This document shows, one piece after another, positions 13,899-22,314 of a stretch of 64,000 bases of DNA (within the stretch, counting starts at the first letter, position 1; each line of letters opens with the position of its first letter). The stretch is from Xylanibacter ruminicola. Lineage in GTDB: Bacteria > Bacteroidota > Bacteroidia > Bacteroidales > Bacteroidaceae. The notes beneath the pieces were generated by a model that was not told the DNA's origin, made no database searches, and saw nothing but the letters and a program-made list of their open reading frames with translations. The DNA lies in contig NZ_FNRF01000002.1 in the NCBI RefSeq assembly GCF_900107775.1, forward strand, positions 437,129 through 501,128. Direction: 5' to 3'. A program made the position numbers and the translations under genes.

Positions 13899-14161
13899 GG
13901 GTGTTTTTTCGAAAGGCGGTTCCACATCTGTTCCGACGTTGCCCATTTACTGGGATCGTTGCGATCCTCCCATGCCTGATTAATTCTGGCTTTAGCTTCG
14001 TCAATGTTCTTAGCTCCGAATACGGGTATGCTATCCCAATTCAGATCATCAATCTCGTCGTGTACATAATGCACACCGTCATGATGCTGAGTAGCTAATT
14101 CTGCAGCGGGTTCGCTGGCAGTTTGGCATTTAGTTTCTATGTCTTTTATGTCTTCACTCAT
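13886..14161 (-). CDS. Antitoxin partner of the RelE/ParE-like toxin
   Basis: The 91-residue acidic protein has a disordered-looking N-terminus (MSEDIKDIETK) and a helical C-terminal part rich in Trp and charged residues (EAKARINQAWEDRNDPSKWA, then MWNRLSKKHPW). It precedes and overlaps the toxin gene. No classical DNA-binding fold is obvious. Pairing with the toxin rests on position and size. Confidence 0.7.
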   Translation of the reverse strand: MSEDIKDIETKCQTASEPAAELATQHHDGVHYVHDEIDDLNWDSIPVFGAKNIDEAKARINQAWEDRNDPSKWATSEQMWNRLSKKHPWLR

Positions 14162-14192
14162 TTTTTTATGCTGTTGAGTTATCTTTCGTGTG

Positions 14193-14222
14193 CAAATATA
14201 CGATTAAGTATGCAAACTACAA
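14193..14222 (-). promoter_or_regulatory. Promoter of the toxin-antitoxin pair
   Basis: On the minus strand, TTG (14220-14222) and TATATTTG (14193-14200) have a 19-nt spacer. The leader before the ATG at 14161 is about 25 nt. Confidence 0.7.
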
Positions 14223-14260
14223 AATAAATCTCGATTTTTTTTAGTTTCTGCCGAAACTAG

Positions 14261-14296
14261 CACCCCCGCTTTAGGGGGATGGGTAAAGCGGGGGTG
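14261..14296. repeat. Third GC-rich hairpin of the same style
   Basis: CACCCCCGCTTTA (14261-14273) pairs perfectly over 13 bp with 14284-14296. The core resembles the two flanking repeats (CCCCGCTTTA...TAAAGCGGGG) but the loop differs. It is downstream of the lipoprotein gene on the minus strand. Confidence 0.6.
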
Positions 14297-14347
14297 ATGG
14301 TATTGGGTGGGCCATCTTGATGGGGGGATGGCTGGGGATTAGGGGGC

Positions 14348-15898
14348 TTAGTTCAGCTTCCAGGTATTGGTGCCTGCGCCGGTGAGAGTGAGGCCAGTCT
14401 GGCCTGTGCCATCCCAACTCTTACTTGTAACGGTTGCCCCGCCAATGATTATATCGCCAGTGCTATTTGTGTCCATGGTCCCTTTGCCTATCGGCCAAGC
14501 AAAATTGCTGTTTGTTGTAGCCTTTACTTGGGTAATGTCTGATGTGATGGTGATACTGCCGAAGGCACTCTGGAATCCGCTACCGATGCCCGCGCCTTCA
14601 CCAGCGGAGCTAGCATCAACAGTGCCGCCGCTGATGATAATGTTACCGCATAAGGAGTTTTTTTTACCACTACCGATACCAGCGCCATCACCATCGGAGC
14701 TAGCTTTAACAATGCCGCCGCTGATGATGATGTTACCGCATAAGGAGTTTGATTCACCACAACCGATACCTACGCCATCACTACTGGCGCTAGCATCAAC
14801 AGTGCCGCCATTGATGGTGATAGCACCGCATGAGGAGTTAGCGGAAGCGCTGCCGATGCCAGCACCCAAGCCGGTGGTGGCTTTAATTGTTCCGCCGTTG
14901 ATAGTGATATCGCCACATGGGGAGTCAACGTTAGCGCATCCGATACCTGCTGCCCAGTGGCCGCCGGTTGCTGTGAGCGAGCCTGTGCCATCGATGGTGA
15001 GTGTTTTACCAGTGGGACCAGCCTGGATACCTGGATAATCACTGAAAAAGGTTTTTATAGTGTTGGTGCCTGTGATGGTGATGGTGGCATTGCCCAGGCA
15101 GGTAAGGCCTGCCCATTGGTTTACACCAATGCCATTGATGGTGGCATCCTTTAGCTCTACGTTGGCATTGGCTGCAATGCAAATTTTATAACTGCCTGCA
15201 AGGGTGCCTGTGAGGATATAATTATCTTTAGCGGTGAAATCGGATGTAAGCGTTGATAGATCTATGGTTCGATATACCTTTAGCGTGTATTCTACTGTCT
15301 TTTTTTCGTATGCGTAATCGTCGGTATCGGCGGTGGTGGCGGTGATGATTGCTGTACCGCCATCGATGATGTTTACATTGCCATTGGCATCAACAGTTGC
15401 CACATTTGTATTACTTGATGTATATATAACCGTTCCATCGCCTACGATGGTGAGTGGGATGGTAAAGGCACCATCGCCATAATTCTTTATAACGTTGTTG
15501 GCAGTAGCAAAGCTGATGCTGCCATCATTCTTGCTAACTGTTACCTCTACCGTGGTGGTGTTTTCGCTGAAGATTTCGGTGCGGTAGTAGTCGTCCTCGC
15601 CTTGGGCCTTGATGGTGATCTTAGTAGTGCCGGCGCCGACGGCGGTGATGAGGCCGTTGGCATCAACGGTGGCCACGGCAGGGTTCTCGGATGAGTAGAG
15701 CAGTACCACATGATCTTGTGAATAGGCACGCAGAGGCTTGCTCTCGCCAACTTTCATAGTTACCTGGGCTTTTAACACCTGTATGGTTGGGGTTACAGGT
15801 CTGTCTAACCAGGCAAAAAACTCTTCGCAACTGGTCATCATCAGGGGCAACGTGAGCATCATACCCCACCCCAAAATCTGTCGGATAATACGTTTCAT
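14348..15898 (-). CDS. Surface lipoprotein with Ig-like and Gly/Ser-rich repeat domains
   Basis: The product has 516 residues and a signal peptide ending in lipobox MMTSC (Cys24). Residues about 38-115 and 120-210 are BIG2-like Ig domains (NPAVATVDANGLITAVGAGT). From about 215 the chain becomes a beta-helix-like array of repeats of 29-30 residues, each with CG-ITI-GGTV-A and GAGIGSG elements; the DNA shows a 90-nt period. It is probably anchored in the outer membrane and involved in adhesion or glycan contact. Transcribed from 15943-15973, divergent from the HU-related gene. Confidence 0.78.
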   Translation of the reverse strand: MKRIIRQILGWGMMLTLPLMMTSCEEFFAWLDRPVTPTIQVLKAQVTMKVGESKPLRAYSQDHVVLLYSSENPAVATVDANGLITAVGAGTTKITIKAQGEDDYYRTEIFSENTTTVEVTVSKNDGSISFATANNVIKNYGDGAFTIPLTIVGDGTVIYTSSNTNVATVDANGNVNIIDGGTAIITATTADTDDYAYEKKTVEYTLKVYRTIDLSTLTSDFTAKDNYILTGTLAGSYKICIAANANVELKDATINGIGVNQWAGLTCLGNATITITGTNTIKTFFSDYPGIQAGPTGKTLTIDGTGSLTATGGHWAAGIGCANVDSPCGDITINGGTIKATTGLGAGIGSASANSSCGAITINGGTVDASASSDGVGIGCGESNSLCGNIIISGGIVKASSDGDGAGIGSGKKNSLCGNIIISGGTVDASSAGEGAGIGSGFQSAFGSITITSDITQVKATTNSNFAWPIGKGTMDTNSTGDIIIGGATVTSKSWDGTGQTGLTLTGAGTNTWKLN

Positions 15899-15942
15899 GT
15901 TGAAATTTAGTAATATCGTTATTAGTTAATTAATTATGCGTG

Positions 15943-15973
15943 CAAATTTACGAAATAGTTGATAATCAGCCAA
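15943..15973 (-). promoter_or_regulatory. Promoter of the repeat lipoprotein
   Basis: On the minus strand, TTG (15971-15973) and TAAATTTG (15943-15950) are 20 nt apart. It is back to back with the HU-gene promoter. Confidence 0.72.
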
Positions 15974-15991
15974 ATAAAATCGGGAAAAAGT

Positions 15992-16022
15992 TTGGCAGTT
16001 TGGCAATTTTTTTGTATCTTTG
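15992..16022 (+). promoter_or_regulatory. Promoter of the HU-related gene
   Basis: TTG (15992-15994) and TATCTTTG (16015-16022) have a 20-nt spacer; the ATG is at 16066. Confidence 0.78.
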
Positions 16023-16065
16023 CAATGGTAATAATACCACAAAACACATTTAAAAACACACAATT

Positions 16066-16704
16066 ATGGCAACAAACGAAATTAAGTTGGGCATCAACTT
16101 GCGCCAGAACAAGAATGCCCGCAACACGGGGTACGGTAAGTACTATCCCGAAATCGACACGCAGACCACACTCTCGCTGCGAGGCTTTGCCAAGCACATG
16201 AGCGATCATGGTTCTATCTATTCGCTCGACATCATCGAGGGCGTGTTGAAGAAAATCACCCAGTGCCTGCCCGAACTGATCAGTCAGGGCGTGCCAGTAC
16301 GCATGGAGCCCCTGGGCACATTCCTGCCCACCTGCGATGTTGAAAAGCCTATCCTGAGCATCGCGGCCATGGAAAATGCCGATCCCAACGAGGTGGTAAA
16401 GGGCGTGCACATCCGCTTTCTGCCCTACGGCGTTGAGAACGACAACATTACCTCGCGCCGTTTTAAGCAGGAGTACTGTTCGCTCGAGTTCCGCAACATT
16501 GTGGATACGGTTAAGGTTACCGTGGATGGCAAGGAGAAGAAGGTTACTACCCTGAAGCCTATCGCCACAGCGATAGCCGAGTTTAAGTCGGGGCAGGAAG
16601 CCAGCGCGCCATCAACAGGCGGTAGTAGTCAGCCGTCAACTGGCGGTGGTAACACCGGTGGTGGCAACGGCGGCGGCGACGACGATGAGTCGTACGGCGA
16701 TTAA
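16066..16704 (+). CDS. HU-related DNA-binding protein (TIGR01201-like)
   Basis: The 212-residue protein belongs to the Bacteroidales histone-like HU-related family: an N-terminal extension, then SLRGFAKHMSDHGS, GVLKKITQCLPELISQG and VRMEPLGTFLPT, which correspond to the HU dimer core and beta arm. The last 35 residues are a flexible Ser/Gly tail ending in DDDESYGD. Such genes normally accompany the primase and smalltalk genes; here about 11.6 kb of other genes separate it from the primase. Chromatin or element-specific DNA binding is expected. Confidence 0.85.
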   Translation: MATNEIKLGINLRQNKNARNTGYGKYYPEIDTQTTLSLRGFAKHMSDHGSIYSLDIIEGVLKKITQCLPELISQGVPVRMEPLGTFLPTCDVEKPILSIAAMENADPNEVVKGVHIRFLPYGVENDNITSRRFKQEYCSLEFRNIVDTVKVTVDGKEKKVTTLKPIATAIAEFKSGQEASAPSTGGSSQPSTGGGNTGGGNGGGDDDESYGD

Positions 16705-16711
16705 AGAAAAA

Positions 16712-16737
16712 GGCCGGGAGCTTAATTGCTCTCGGCC
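16712..16737. terminator. Bidirectional terminator between the HU-related and PPIase genes
   Basis: A 10-bp stem GGCCGGGAGC / GCTCTCGGCC (one wobble) with a 6-nt loop is followed on the minus strand by TTTTTCTTT, so it serves mainly the minus-strand PPIase gene. Confidence 0.8.
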
Positions 16738-16764
16738 CTAACATAATTATGTAAAAAATGTATT

Positions 16765-18900
16765 TTAGAAGAACAAGTAGCGGTTATCTACCACACCAGC
16801 CTTCTGATACAATTCCTGCATGAAGATGCGAGCAGCCTGAGTGGCCTGCATCTGGAGCTGAGCCTCGGTCTGAGCAGCGTCGAACTTAGCGCCGGCGCGG
16901 TTGCTCTTCTTAACTACCTTGAACAGGTAAGCACCACCGTTACCCTTAACCACCTTCTTGCTGAACTCGCCAGCCTTAGCAGCTGCAACGGCACCAGCCA
17001 GAGCGGGCTCTGAAGCACCTGTGGCCTGTACGAATACAGGAGCCGAGAATGTGATCTGGTTTACAGAGTCGATGCGAGCACCCTTAGCCTTAGCTGCAGC
17101 CAGGTCGTTAACACCGGCCAGCTTAGCCTTGATCTGTTCGAACTTCTTATCGCGGATAACCTCGGCCTTAAGAACCTCCTTCAGGCTGCTCATATCGCGG
17201 TAGCCTACAGGGTTGATCTTGGTGAGGGCTACAACCAGCAGGTGGTCGTTGTTACCGCACTCGTACAGTGGGCTAACCTCGCCTGGCTTAGCGTCGAAGA
17301 TCCACTTCATAGTCTCACGGGTAGAACGCAGGTTAGCTACGTTGTGCTCGTAGTTGAACAGATCCTGACGTGGAGTAACCTTGAAACCGAACTTGCCGGC
17401 GTTCTTCTCCATATCCTCGATAGTCTTGTTCTCGCTTACAAACTGGCTGAACTTGTTGTAAGCCTCAGAGTATGTCTGCTTAGAGAAATCGATAGTGTGC
17501 TTGATAACAGCTGCATCGTACTTATCAACCATAGCCTTGCGAGCGGTAACCTGCAGGATGATGTTGCCCTGAGTAAACTCGAGGTTCTTAACATCGTTTA
17601 CAGCCAGGTTGTTGATAGCTGCGAGGTAGTTCTTCGACTCCTCGTCGATTGAGTTGCTGTTCTCGTACATAGCTGATGTGAGCCACTGCTTGGCACCAGT
17701 CTGACCGTACTTCTGAGCCATCTGCTCGAAGTCGGCACCAGCCTTCAGGGCTGTGTAGATGCTGTCGGCAGTCTTCTTAGCGGCCTCTACAGTAGCACCG
17801 CCCACCTGAATCTGGCGATACTCGATAGAGTCAGGAGCCTGAGTCTTGGCAATCAGCTTAACAACGTTCAGAGTGTTATCGAAAGCGGTCTCGAATACAG
17901 CTGAAGTCTGACCTACAGCCATTGAGTCGAGCTTAGCAGCGATGTCAGAAGGATAAGCGCGCTTGGTAGCAGCCATGCCAGTGTAGGCGAACTGCGACTG
18001 AGCCTTGCGAGCCACCTCGGCAGCGTTAGCACCGCTCTGCAGCTTGGTAGCTGCGTCGGTCATAGTCTTCATCAGCTCCTTGCGGTCGGCTGCCGAAGCT
18101 ACTACCTGGAAGTCAACATACTTAATATCGCGGCTCTCAACGTCCTGCTTAAACATCTCCTTCTCCTCGTCGTACTTAGCCTTCAGATCCTTGTCGTCAA
18201 CCTTTACATCGTTGTCGTTGATCGAAGAGTAAGCGATCGAAGCCAGCTGGATGTCGCTCTCGGTGTTCTGACCCTCGAAAGCCATCTTAGCCGAGATGGG
18301 GTTAGAGAGCAAGCAGTTGCTGAGCAGAGCCTGGTACTTCTGAGCCAGGGTGTTGGTGCGCAGCTGCTTCTCGATGAACTGCCAGTACTTGTAGATGGTC
18401 TGGTAGCTCTCAGCCATCTGAGGATTTGAGCCTGCCTTCTTGTAATCGTCCAGGAACTTGGTGAGCATGGTCACGTCGAAACGACCAGTCTGCTGGTTTA
18501 CGAATGGGCTCTGCATCAACATGGGGTTTGTACCCTCCTTCATGATGTTCTGCAGCTCCTCGTCGGTAACTGTCAAACCGAGCTTCTCTGCCTCGTTGGC
18601 AATGATCTGCTCGTTAACGTACTGACTCCAAACCTGATCCTTAATCTGGTTCAGCTCCTCCTCAGAGAAGTTCTCGCGGTTCTGAGTAATCTTCAGAACG
18701 TCCTGATACTCATCAACCAGGGCCTGGAAGTCCTGAACATTGATTTTGTTTCCTAACACTTCGCCAATCTGCTGTCGCTGCTGGTTCTTGGTTGCTTCGC
18801 AAGAACGGAAAGCTTCCTCAGCAATGAAGGCGAAAAGGCCTAAGCCGATAATGCAAACGAGGGCTACGCCTCTTTTACGGATTTTTCCTAATGCTGCCAT
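16765..18900 (-). CDS. Peptidylprolyl isomerase, PpiD/SurA type
   Basis: This is a 711-residue periplasmic chaperone anchored by one N-terminal helix (GVALVCIIGLGLFAFIAEEAF). A SurA-like N-terminal domain (EVLGNKINVQDFQALVDEY...) is followed by a PPIC-type rotamase region around 340-440 and a second, more divergent one. It ends in VVDNRYLFF. PpiD-type proteins help outer membrane proteins leave the Sec translocon. It is in a run with the CorC-like protein, LptC and an outer membrane protein, an order I recall from other Bacteroidales. A TAATTTTG box lies at 18941-18948. Confidence 0.87.
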   Translation of the reverse strand: MAALGKIRKRGVALVCIIGLGLFAFIAEEAFRSCEATKNQQRQQIGEVLGNKINVQDFQALVDEYQDVLKITQNRENFSEEELNQIKDQVWSQYVNEQIIANEAEKLGLTVTDEELQNIMKEGTNPMLMQSPFVNQQTGRFDVTMLTKFLDDYKKAGSNPQMAESYQTIYKYWQFIEKQLRTNTLAQKYQALLSNCLLSNPISAKMAFEGQNTESDIQLASIAYSSINDNDVKVDDKDLKAKYDEEKEMFKQDVESRDIKYVDFQVVASAADRKELMKTMTDAATKLQSGANAAEVARKAQSQFAYTGMAATKRAYPSDIAAKLDSMAVGQTSAVFETAFDNTLNVVKLIAKTQAPDSIEYRQIQVGGATVEAAKKTADSIYTALKAGADFEQMAQKYGQTGAKQWLTSAMYENSNSIDEESKNYLAAINNLAVNDVKNLEFTQGNIILQVTARKAMVDKYDAAVIKHTIDFSKQTYSEAYNKFSQFVSENKTIEDMEKNAGKFGFKVTPRQDLFNYEHNVANLRSTRETMKWIFDAKPGEVSPLYECGNNDHLLVVALTKINPVGYRDMSSLKEVLKAEVIRDKKFEQIKAKLAGVNDLAAAKAKGARIDSVNQITFSAPVFVQATGASEPALAGAVAAAKAGEFSKKVVKGNGGAYLFKVVKKSNRAGAKFDAAQTEAQLQMQATQAARIFMQELYQKAGVVDNRYLFF

Positions 18901-18940
18901 AATGTATTTAAATTTTTAATTATTATTCATAAAACGGGTG

Positions 18941-18948
18941 CAAAATTA
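18941..18948 (-). promoter_or_regulatory. -7 box of the PpiD/SurA-like gene
   Basis: TAATTTTG on the minus strand, about 40 nt before the ATG at 18900. No clear -33 box is present at the expected distance. Confidence 0.5.
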
Positions 18949-18992
18949 ATAAATTTGTTCGAAACGACCTAATTTTTTCGTATAAATTTTGG

Positions 18993-20270
18993 CTATTCGC
19001 TTATGTTTAATCGCACCAATTCGATTTTTGTTGCCGTATTCTTGATGATTTTAAACTCGTAGCGGCCCATTTTTACTACCTCGTTCAGTTTGGGGAACGA
19101 CTGATACTCGTGCAGAATCAGGCCTCCAAGGGTCATGTATTCATCGCTTTCGGGCAGGTCGAGATCAAACATCTCGTTAATCTTAGCTATCTCCAGTCGG
19201 GCTGATAGCATGTATTCGTGGTCGCCCAGTTGCTTGGCCACGTGGTTAGTATTGTCGTGCTCGTCTTCAATCTCACCCGTAATCTCCTCCATGATATCCT
19301 CGAGCGATACCAGTCCGCTGGTGCCGCCAAACTCATCCACCACCACGGCCAGCGAGCGTTTCTGCTGCATCAGCTGGGTCATCAGCTTCGATGCCAGCAT
19401 GGTTTCGGGCACAAACGAAATCTCGCGTACCAGCTGGCATTTATCTATCTGTTGCTGATAGTTGGATTTATCCAGTCGGAACATGTCGGATGAATGGATA
19501 TAACCGATGATATGGTCGATATCCTCGTGATACACCAGTATCTTTGAGTGGCCGCTCTCGATAAACACCTGTCGCAGCTGTTCGATGGTGTCGGTATCCT
19601 CTACCGCATCTATCTCGGTACGGGGCACCATACAGTCGCGGATCTTGGTCTCCGAGAAGTCGAGCGCATTCTGGAAAATCTTTACTTCTTCCTCGATTTC
19701 ATCGTCATTATCGGCGTTATCGATACTGGTCTGAACCAGGTAGTCGAGGTCTACTTTCGTAAACTCCTTTTCCTCGCCGGCGCTCTTCATGCGGATGCCT
19801 ATCAGGCGCAACAGGCCCTTCGACAGCAGCGTGGCAAAACGCGATATGGGGTAAAGCACCACATAGCATATCCACGCAGGCACGGCAAACACCGTGAGCA
19901 ATGTGTTAGGATTGTTCTTAAAGATAGATTTGGGCAGAAACTCGCCTGTAAACAGCACTACCAGTGTCGACAGCAGCGTATCGGCCGTTACCCTCATCCC
20001 GTCGCTCAGTGGCGCAAACAGCGTGGCGTCGAACAGCTGGGCAAACAGGATACCGTAGATTACCAGTGCGATGTTGTTGCCCACCAGCATGGTAGACACA
20101 AAGTTATTGGGGTGCTGGTAGAACACGTGGATGATGCGCTGCGAAAAACGGTTCTTTTCGCGATCCATCTCGGCACGCAGGCGGTTCGACGACACAAAAG
20201 CTATCTCCATGCCCGAAAAGAAGGCCGAGAACAGCATCGAAACCAATAGCCAGATAATCGTTGTAGTCAT
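18993..20270 (-). CDS. CNNM/CorC-family (hemolysin C-like) transporter
   Basis: The product has 425 residues: an N-terminal DUF21 membrane domain with an SAFFSGMEIAFVSSNR signature and several helices (1-150), a CBS pair (about 205-330, with MVPRTEIDAV and VVVDEFGGTSGLVSLEDI) and a C-terminal CorC_HlyC domain. Members export or regulate divalent cations such as Mg2+. The start is 1 nt after the LptC stop, so the genes are co-transcribed. A paralogue (GldE-like) lies at 45838-47151. Confidence 0.88.
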   Translation of the reverse strand: MTTTIIWLLVSMLFSAFFSGMEIAFVSSNRLRAEMDREKNRFSQRIIHVFYQHPNNFVSTMLVGNNIALVIYGILFAQLFDATLFAPLSDGMRVTADTLLSTLVVLFTGEFLPKSIFKNNPNTLLTVFAVPAWICYVVLYPISRFATLLSKGLLRLIGIRMKSAGEEKEFTKVDLDYLVQTSIDNADNDDEIEEEVKIFQNALDFSETKIRDCMVPRTEIDAVEDTDTIEQLRQVFIESGHSKILVYHEDIDHIIGYIHSSDMFRLDKSNYQQQIDKCQLVREISFVPETMLASKLMTQLMQQKRSLAVVVDEFGGTSGLVSLEDIMEEITGEIEDEHDNTNHVAKQLGDHEYMLSARLEIAKINEMFDLDLPESDEYMTLGGLILHEYQSFPKLNEVVKMGRYEFKIIKNTATKIELVRLNISE

Positions 20271-20271
20271 A

Positions 20272-20937
20272 TCATCCGTTCTTTCTATGTTTCTGCAGCT
20301 GTGGGCGCAGTGGCAGTACCTGTGTGGTATCGGGCTTGGCGCCTGGTTTCTGAGTGGTGGTATCGGTTTGCTCGCCAGTCATATCCTCGCGCTGGAACGA
20401 TCCCTTCGAGTTGCTGACGGTATAGTGCGTCATGTGCTCGTCCGACAGGAAATAAGTGCCCTCCATGCTGCGTTCGGGGGTGGTAACCCTCGAGAACACG
20501 TTAGAGTACAGTTCGTGGCGCATACCGTCCCAAAACAGCTCCTCGCTCTCAAACAGCAATCCGTTAATGTTACGAATGCGTACGCGTCCGCGCAGGTGCC
20601 ACAGTTTCTTCTGGTCGTAATACTTGGCTGAGTCGGCCTGGATATAGGCCTCTACGTGGAATTTCTCGTCGAACTGCTCGAAGAAAACGCCTTTTTCGAA
20701 CAGCCAGTACGAGGGATTCTTAACCGTGTTCACATCCCAGCGCTCGGTTACAATCTTGTATTTGATCACGCCGCTGTCGCTAATCAGCGTGTTAACGCCA
20801 TACGACGTCATTACCGACACCGAATCGCGGTCGTGTATAGCGGCTGCCGTATGCTCGTGCACCTCGGTACAGCCGCCTAGAATCATTGCTGCAAACGCGG
20901 CTACGGCTATTATTCTACCTTCCACTTTGCAAACCAT
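20272..20937 (-). CDS. lptC: LPS export protein LptC
   Basis: The 221-residue lipoprotein has lipobox ILGGC and an LptC/OstA-like beta fold: SDSGVIKYKIVTERW, VEAYIQADSAKYYDQKKLWHL, and SEELFWD. It links the inner membrane LptBFG transporter to LptA for LPS transfer. The C-terminal 40 residues are Thr/Gln/Pro-rich and probably disordered. It overlaps the upstream outer membrane protein gene by 28 nt. The rest of the Lpt machinery is not in the window. Confidence 0.8.
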   Translation of the reverse strand: MVCKVEGRIIAVAAFAAMILGGCTEVHEHTAAAIHDRDSVSVMTSYGVNTLISDSGVIKYKIVTERWDVNTVKNPSYWLFEKGVFFEQFDEKFHVEAYIQADSAKYYDQKKLWHLRGRVRIRNINGLLFESEELFWDGMRHELYSNVFSRVTTPERSMEGTYFLSDEHMTHYTVSNSKGSFQREDMTGEQTDTTTQKPGAKPDTTQVLPLRPQLQKHRKNG

Positions 20938-22196
20938 CTCTCGTTGAATGTCAGACCGATGTTCAAACGTAACATCGTTTCCTTGATCATGTTATCAGCC
21001 GAACGGTTCACAATCTGTCCGCTGATATTCAGCATCGAGCGACCGTTGTAGCCGTTCATGATGGGGATACCGAAACCAATGCTGGCCGAGAGCTCTTTGG
21101 GGCCCTCTTTACCGTTAATATAATAATAAGGTGTGGCCATACCTACGCCCGCACGATAGCGCACGCGCTGCAGGAACTTACGGCCCATGGGGCGTGGTGT
21201 CCACTCGGCACCTACGTTAACGCGGTAGTTATCTTTAAGCAATCCCGACTTCAAGGTGTAAGTATTAGCCTGAGAGTCGAACGAAGGATAATCTATGCTA
21301 CCCCACTTCTGCATGGTAAAGTCGGCACCCATACGGAACTGCTGTCCGTGGTTGTAAGCCAAACCAAAACCAAAGCTGGTAGGAATGCTCAGTGCATCGG
21401 CAAGCTTATACAAAGTGGTATCGGCCTTGCTGATAGTAGAGTTGCTGTTGATGACCGAGCACTTGGCATCGGCCTTCAGTGAGTGGCCTGGTGTCCAGGT
21501 GGCAGCCAGGGTCACGTTGTCCTGCTTGCTCAGGGGGATTTCGAGCTGCATACCAAGGTCGAGCTTATAGCTGCTGATATCTGATGTGTACAGCATCTGC
21601 AGGGCGCTTACGTTGCTGGCGTTGCTACTGCTGGTGATGGTGCGGTTGTAGTCGCCCCAGAAGTACGACAGGTTGGCACCGATGCTCAGGGGCTTGAACA
21701 GGCGGATACCGGTACCGATAAACAGCTGGTGGATACCGCCATCGCCCTTGTTGGTGGTAGTCATCTTGGTGATGTTGGCATCGTTCAGATATTCGCTCTG
21801 TGAGTAGTTATAGCCGATGTTAGAGTAAGGCAGTACGCCGAAGGTTACACCCACGCCTTTAAAGGCACGGAACTGACCTACCACGTAGTCGAAACCGCCA
21901 CTCTTACCATTCATTTTCGTACCGTTTTCCTTGTAGTTGGTAATCTGACCCGACAATCCGGCATCGAACAGCATGGTAAGTGAGTCGACAGCCGAATACG
22001 ATGCGGGGTTCATAGGGTTAACCTCGTTACCGCGACGCATGGCCAGGCCCACGCCGTTCATACCTTTATTAAAACCTACACTCTGATCAGTCAGATCACC
22101 TAAGCCGAACTGGCTGTAGGGAGAATTAGTGTTGCTCTGGGCAAAAGCCGATGTCGTCATGGTTGCTAAGACGAAACTGGCGAGAATTTTATTCAT
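20910..22196 (-). CDS. Outer membrane beta-barrel protein
   Basis: The 428-residue product has a cleavable signal peptide (MNKILASFVLATMTTSAFAQ). The body alternates Gly, aromatic and polar residues as in FadL/OmpP1-like barrels, with SPYSQFGLGDL and NPASYSAVDSL near the start. Residues around AYNHGQQFRMGADFTMQKW and the final NIGLTFNERWFAKW are typical barrel strands. It is placed directly upstream of lptC, a synteny I recall in Bacteroidales. The substrate is unknown. Confidence 0.75.
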   Translation of the reverse strand: MNKILASFVLATMTTSAFAQSNTNSPYSQFGLGDLTDQSVGFNKGMNGVGLAMRRGNEVNPMNPASYSAVDSLTMLFDAGLSGQITNYKENGTKMNGKSGGFDYVVGQFRAFKGVGVTFGVLPYSNIGYNYSQSEYLNDANITKMTTTNKGDGGIHQLFIGTGIRLFKPLSIGANLSYFWGDYNRTITSSSNASNVSALQMLYTSDISSYKLDLGMQLEIPLSKQDNVTLAATWTPGHSLKADAKCSVINSNSTISKADTTLYKLADALSIPTSFGFGLAYNHGQQFRMGADFTMQKWGSIDYPSFDSQANTYTLKSGLLKDNYRVNVGAEWTPRPMGRKFLQRVRYRAGVGMATPYYYINGKEGPKELSASIGFGIPIMNGYNGRSMLNISGQIVNRSADNMIKETMLRLNIGLTFNERWFAKWKVE

Positions 22197-22235
22197 ATTT
22201 AATCTTTTAATTCAGTTGAAAATCTTTTCAGCGTG

Positions 22236-22243
22236 CAAAATTA
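22236..22243 (-). promoter_or_regulatory. -7 box of the outer membrane protein / lptC unit
   Basis: TAATTTTG on the minus strand, about 40 nt before the ATG at 22196. Confidence 0.5.
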
Positions 22244-22287
22244 TCAAAAAAAAACGAAGAAATGGCTTTTTCTTCGAAAATATAAGT

Positions 22288-22295
22288 TATTTTTG
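22288..22295 (+). promoter_or_regulatory. -7 box of the DUF4105 gene
   Basis: TATTTTTG lies 20 nt before the ATG at 22315. It supports that start over in-frame codons further upstream, which would lie within or before the promoter. Confidence 0.5.
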
Positions 22296-22314
22296 CATCG
22301 TGAAACATTTAAAA

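Noticed and set aside
14367..15038. 223-codon plus-strand frame
   Set aside because: It is the antisense of the lipoprotein repeats; its Pro/Met-rich composition mirrors the Gly/Ser repeats on the other strand.
14524..15042. Regular repeats that resemble a CRISPR array
   Set aside because: They lie in frame within the lipoprotein gene, the period is 90 nt and the 'spacers' are similar to each other, so they encode protein repeats.
19548..20249. 233-codon plus-strand frame
   Set aside because: It is antisense to the CorC-like gene with its conserved domains, and it has no promoter or family.
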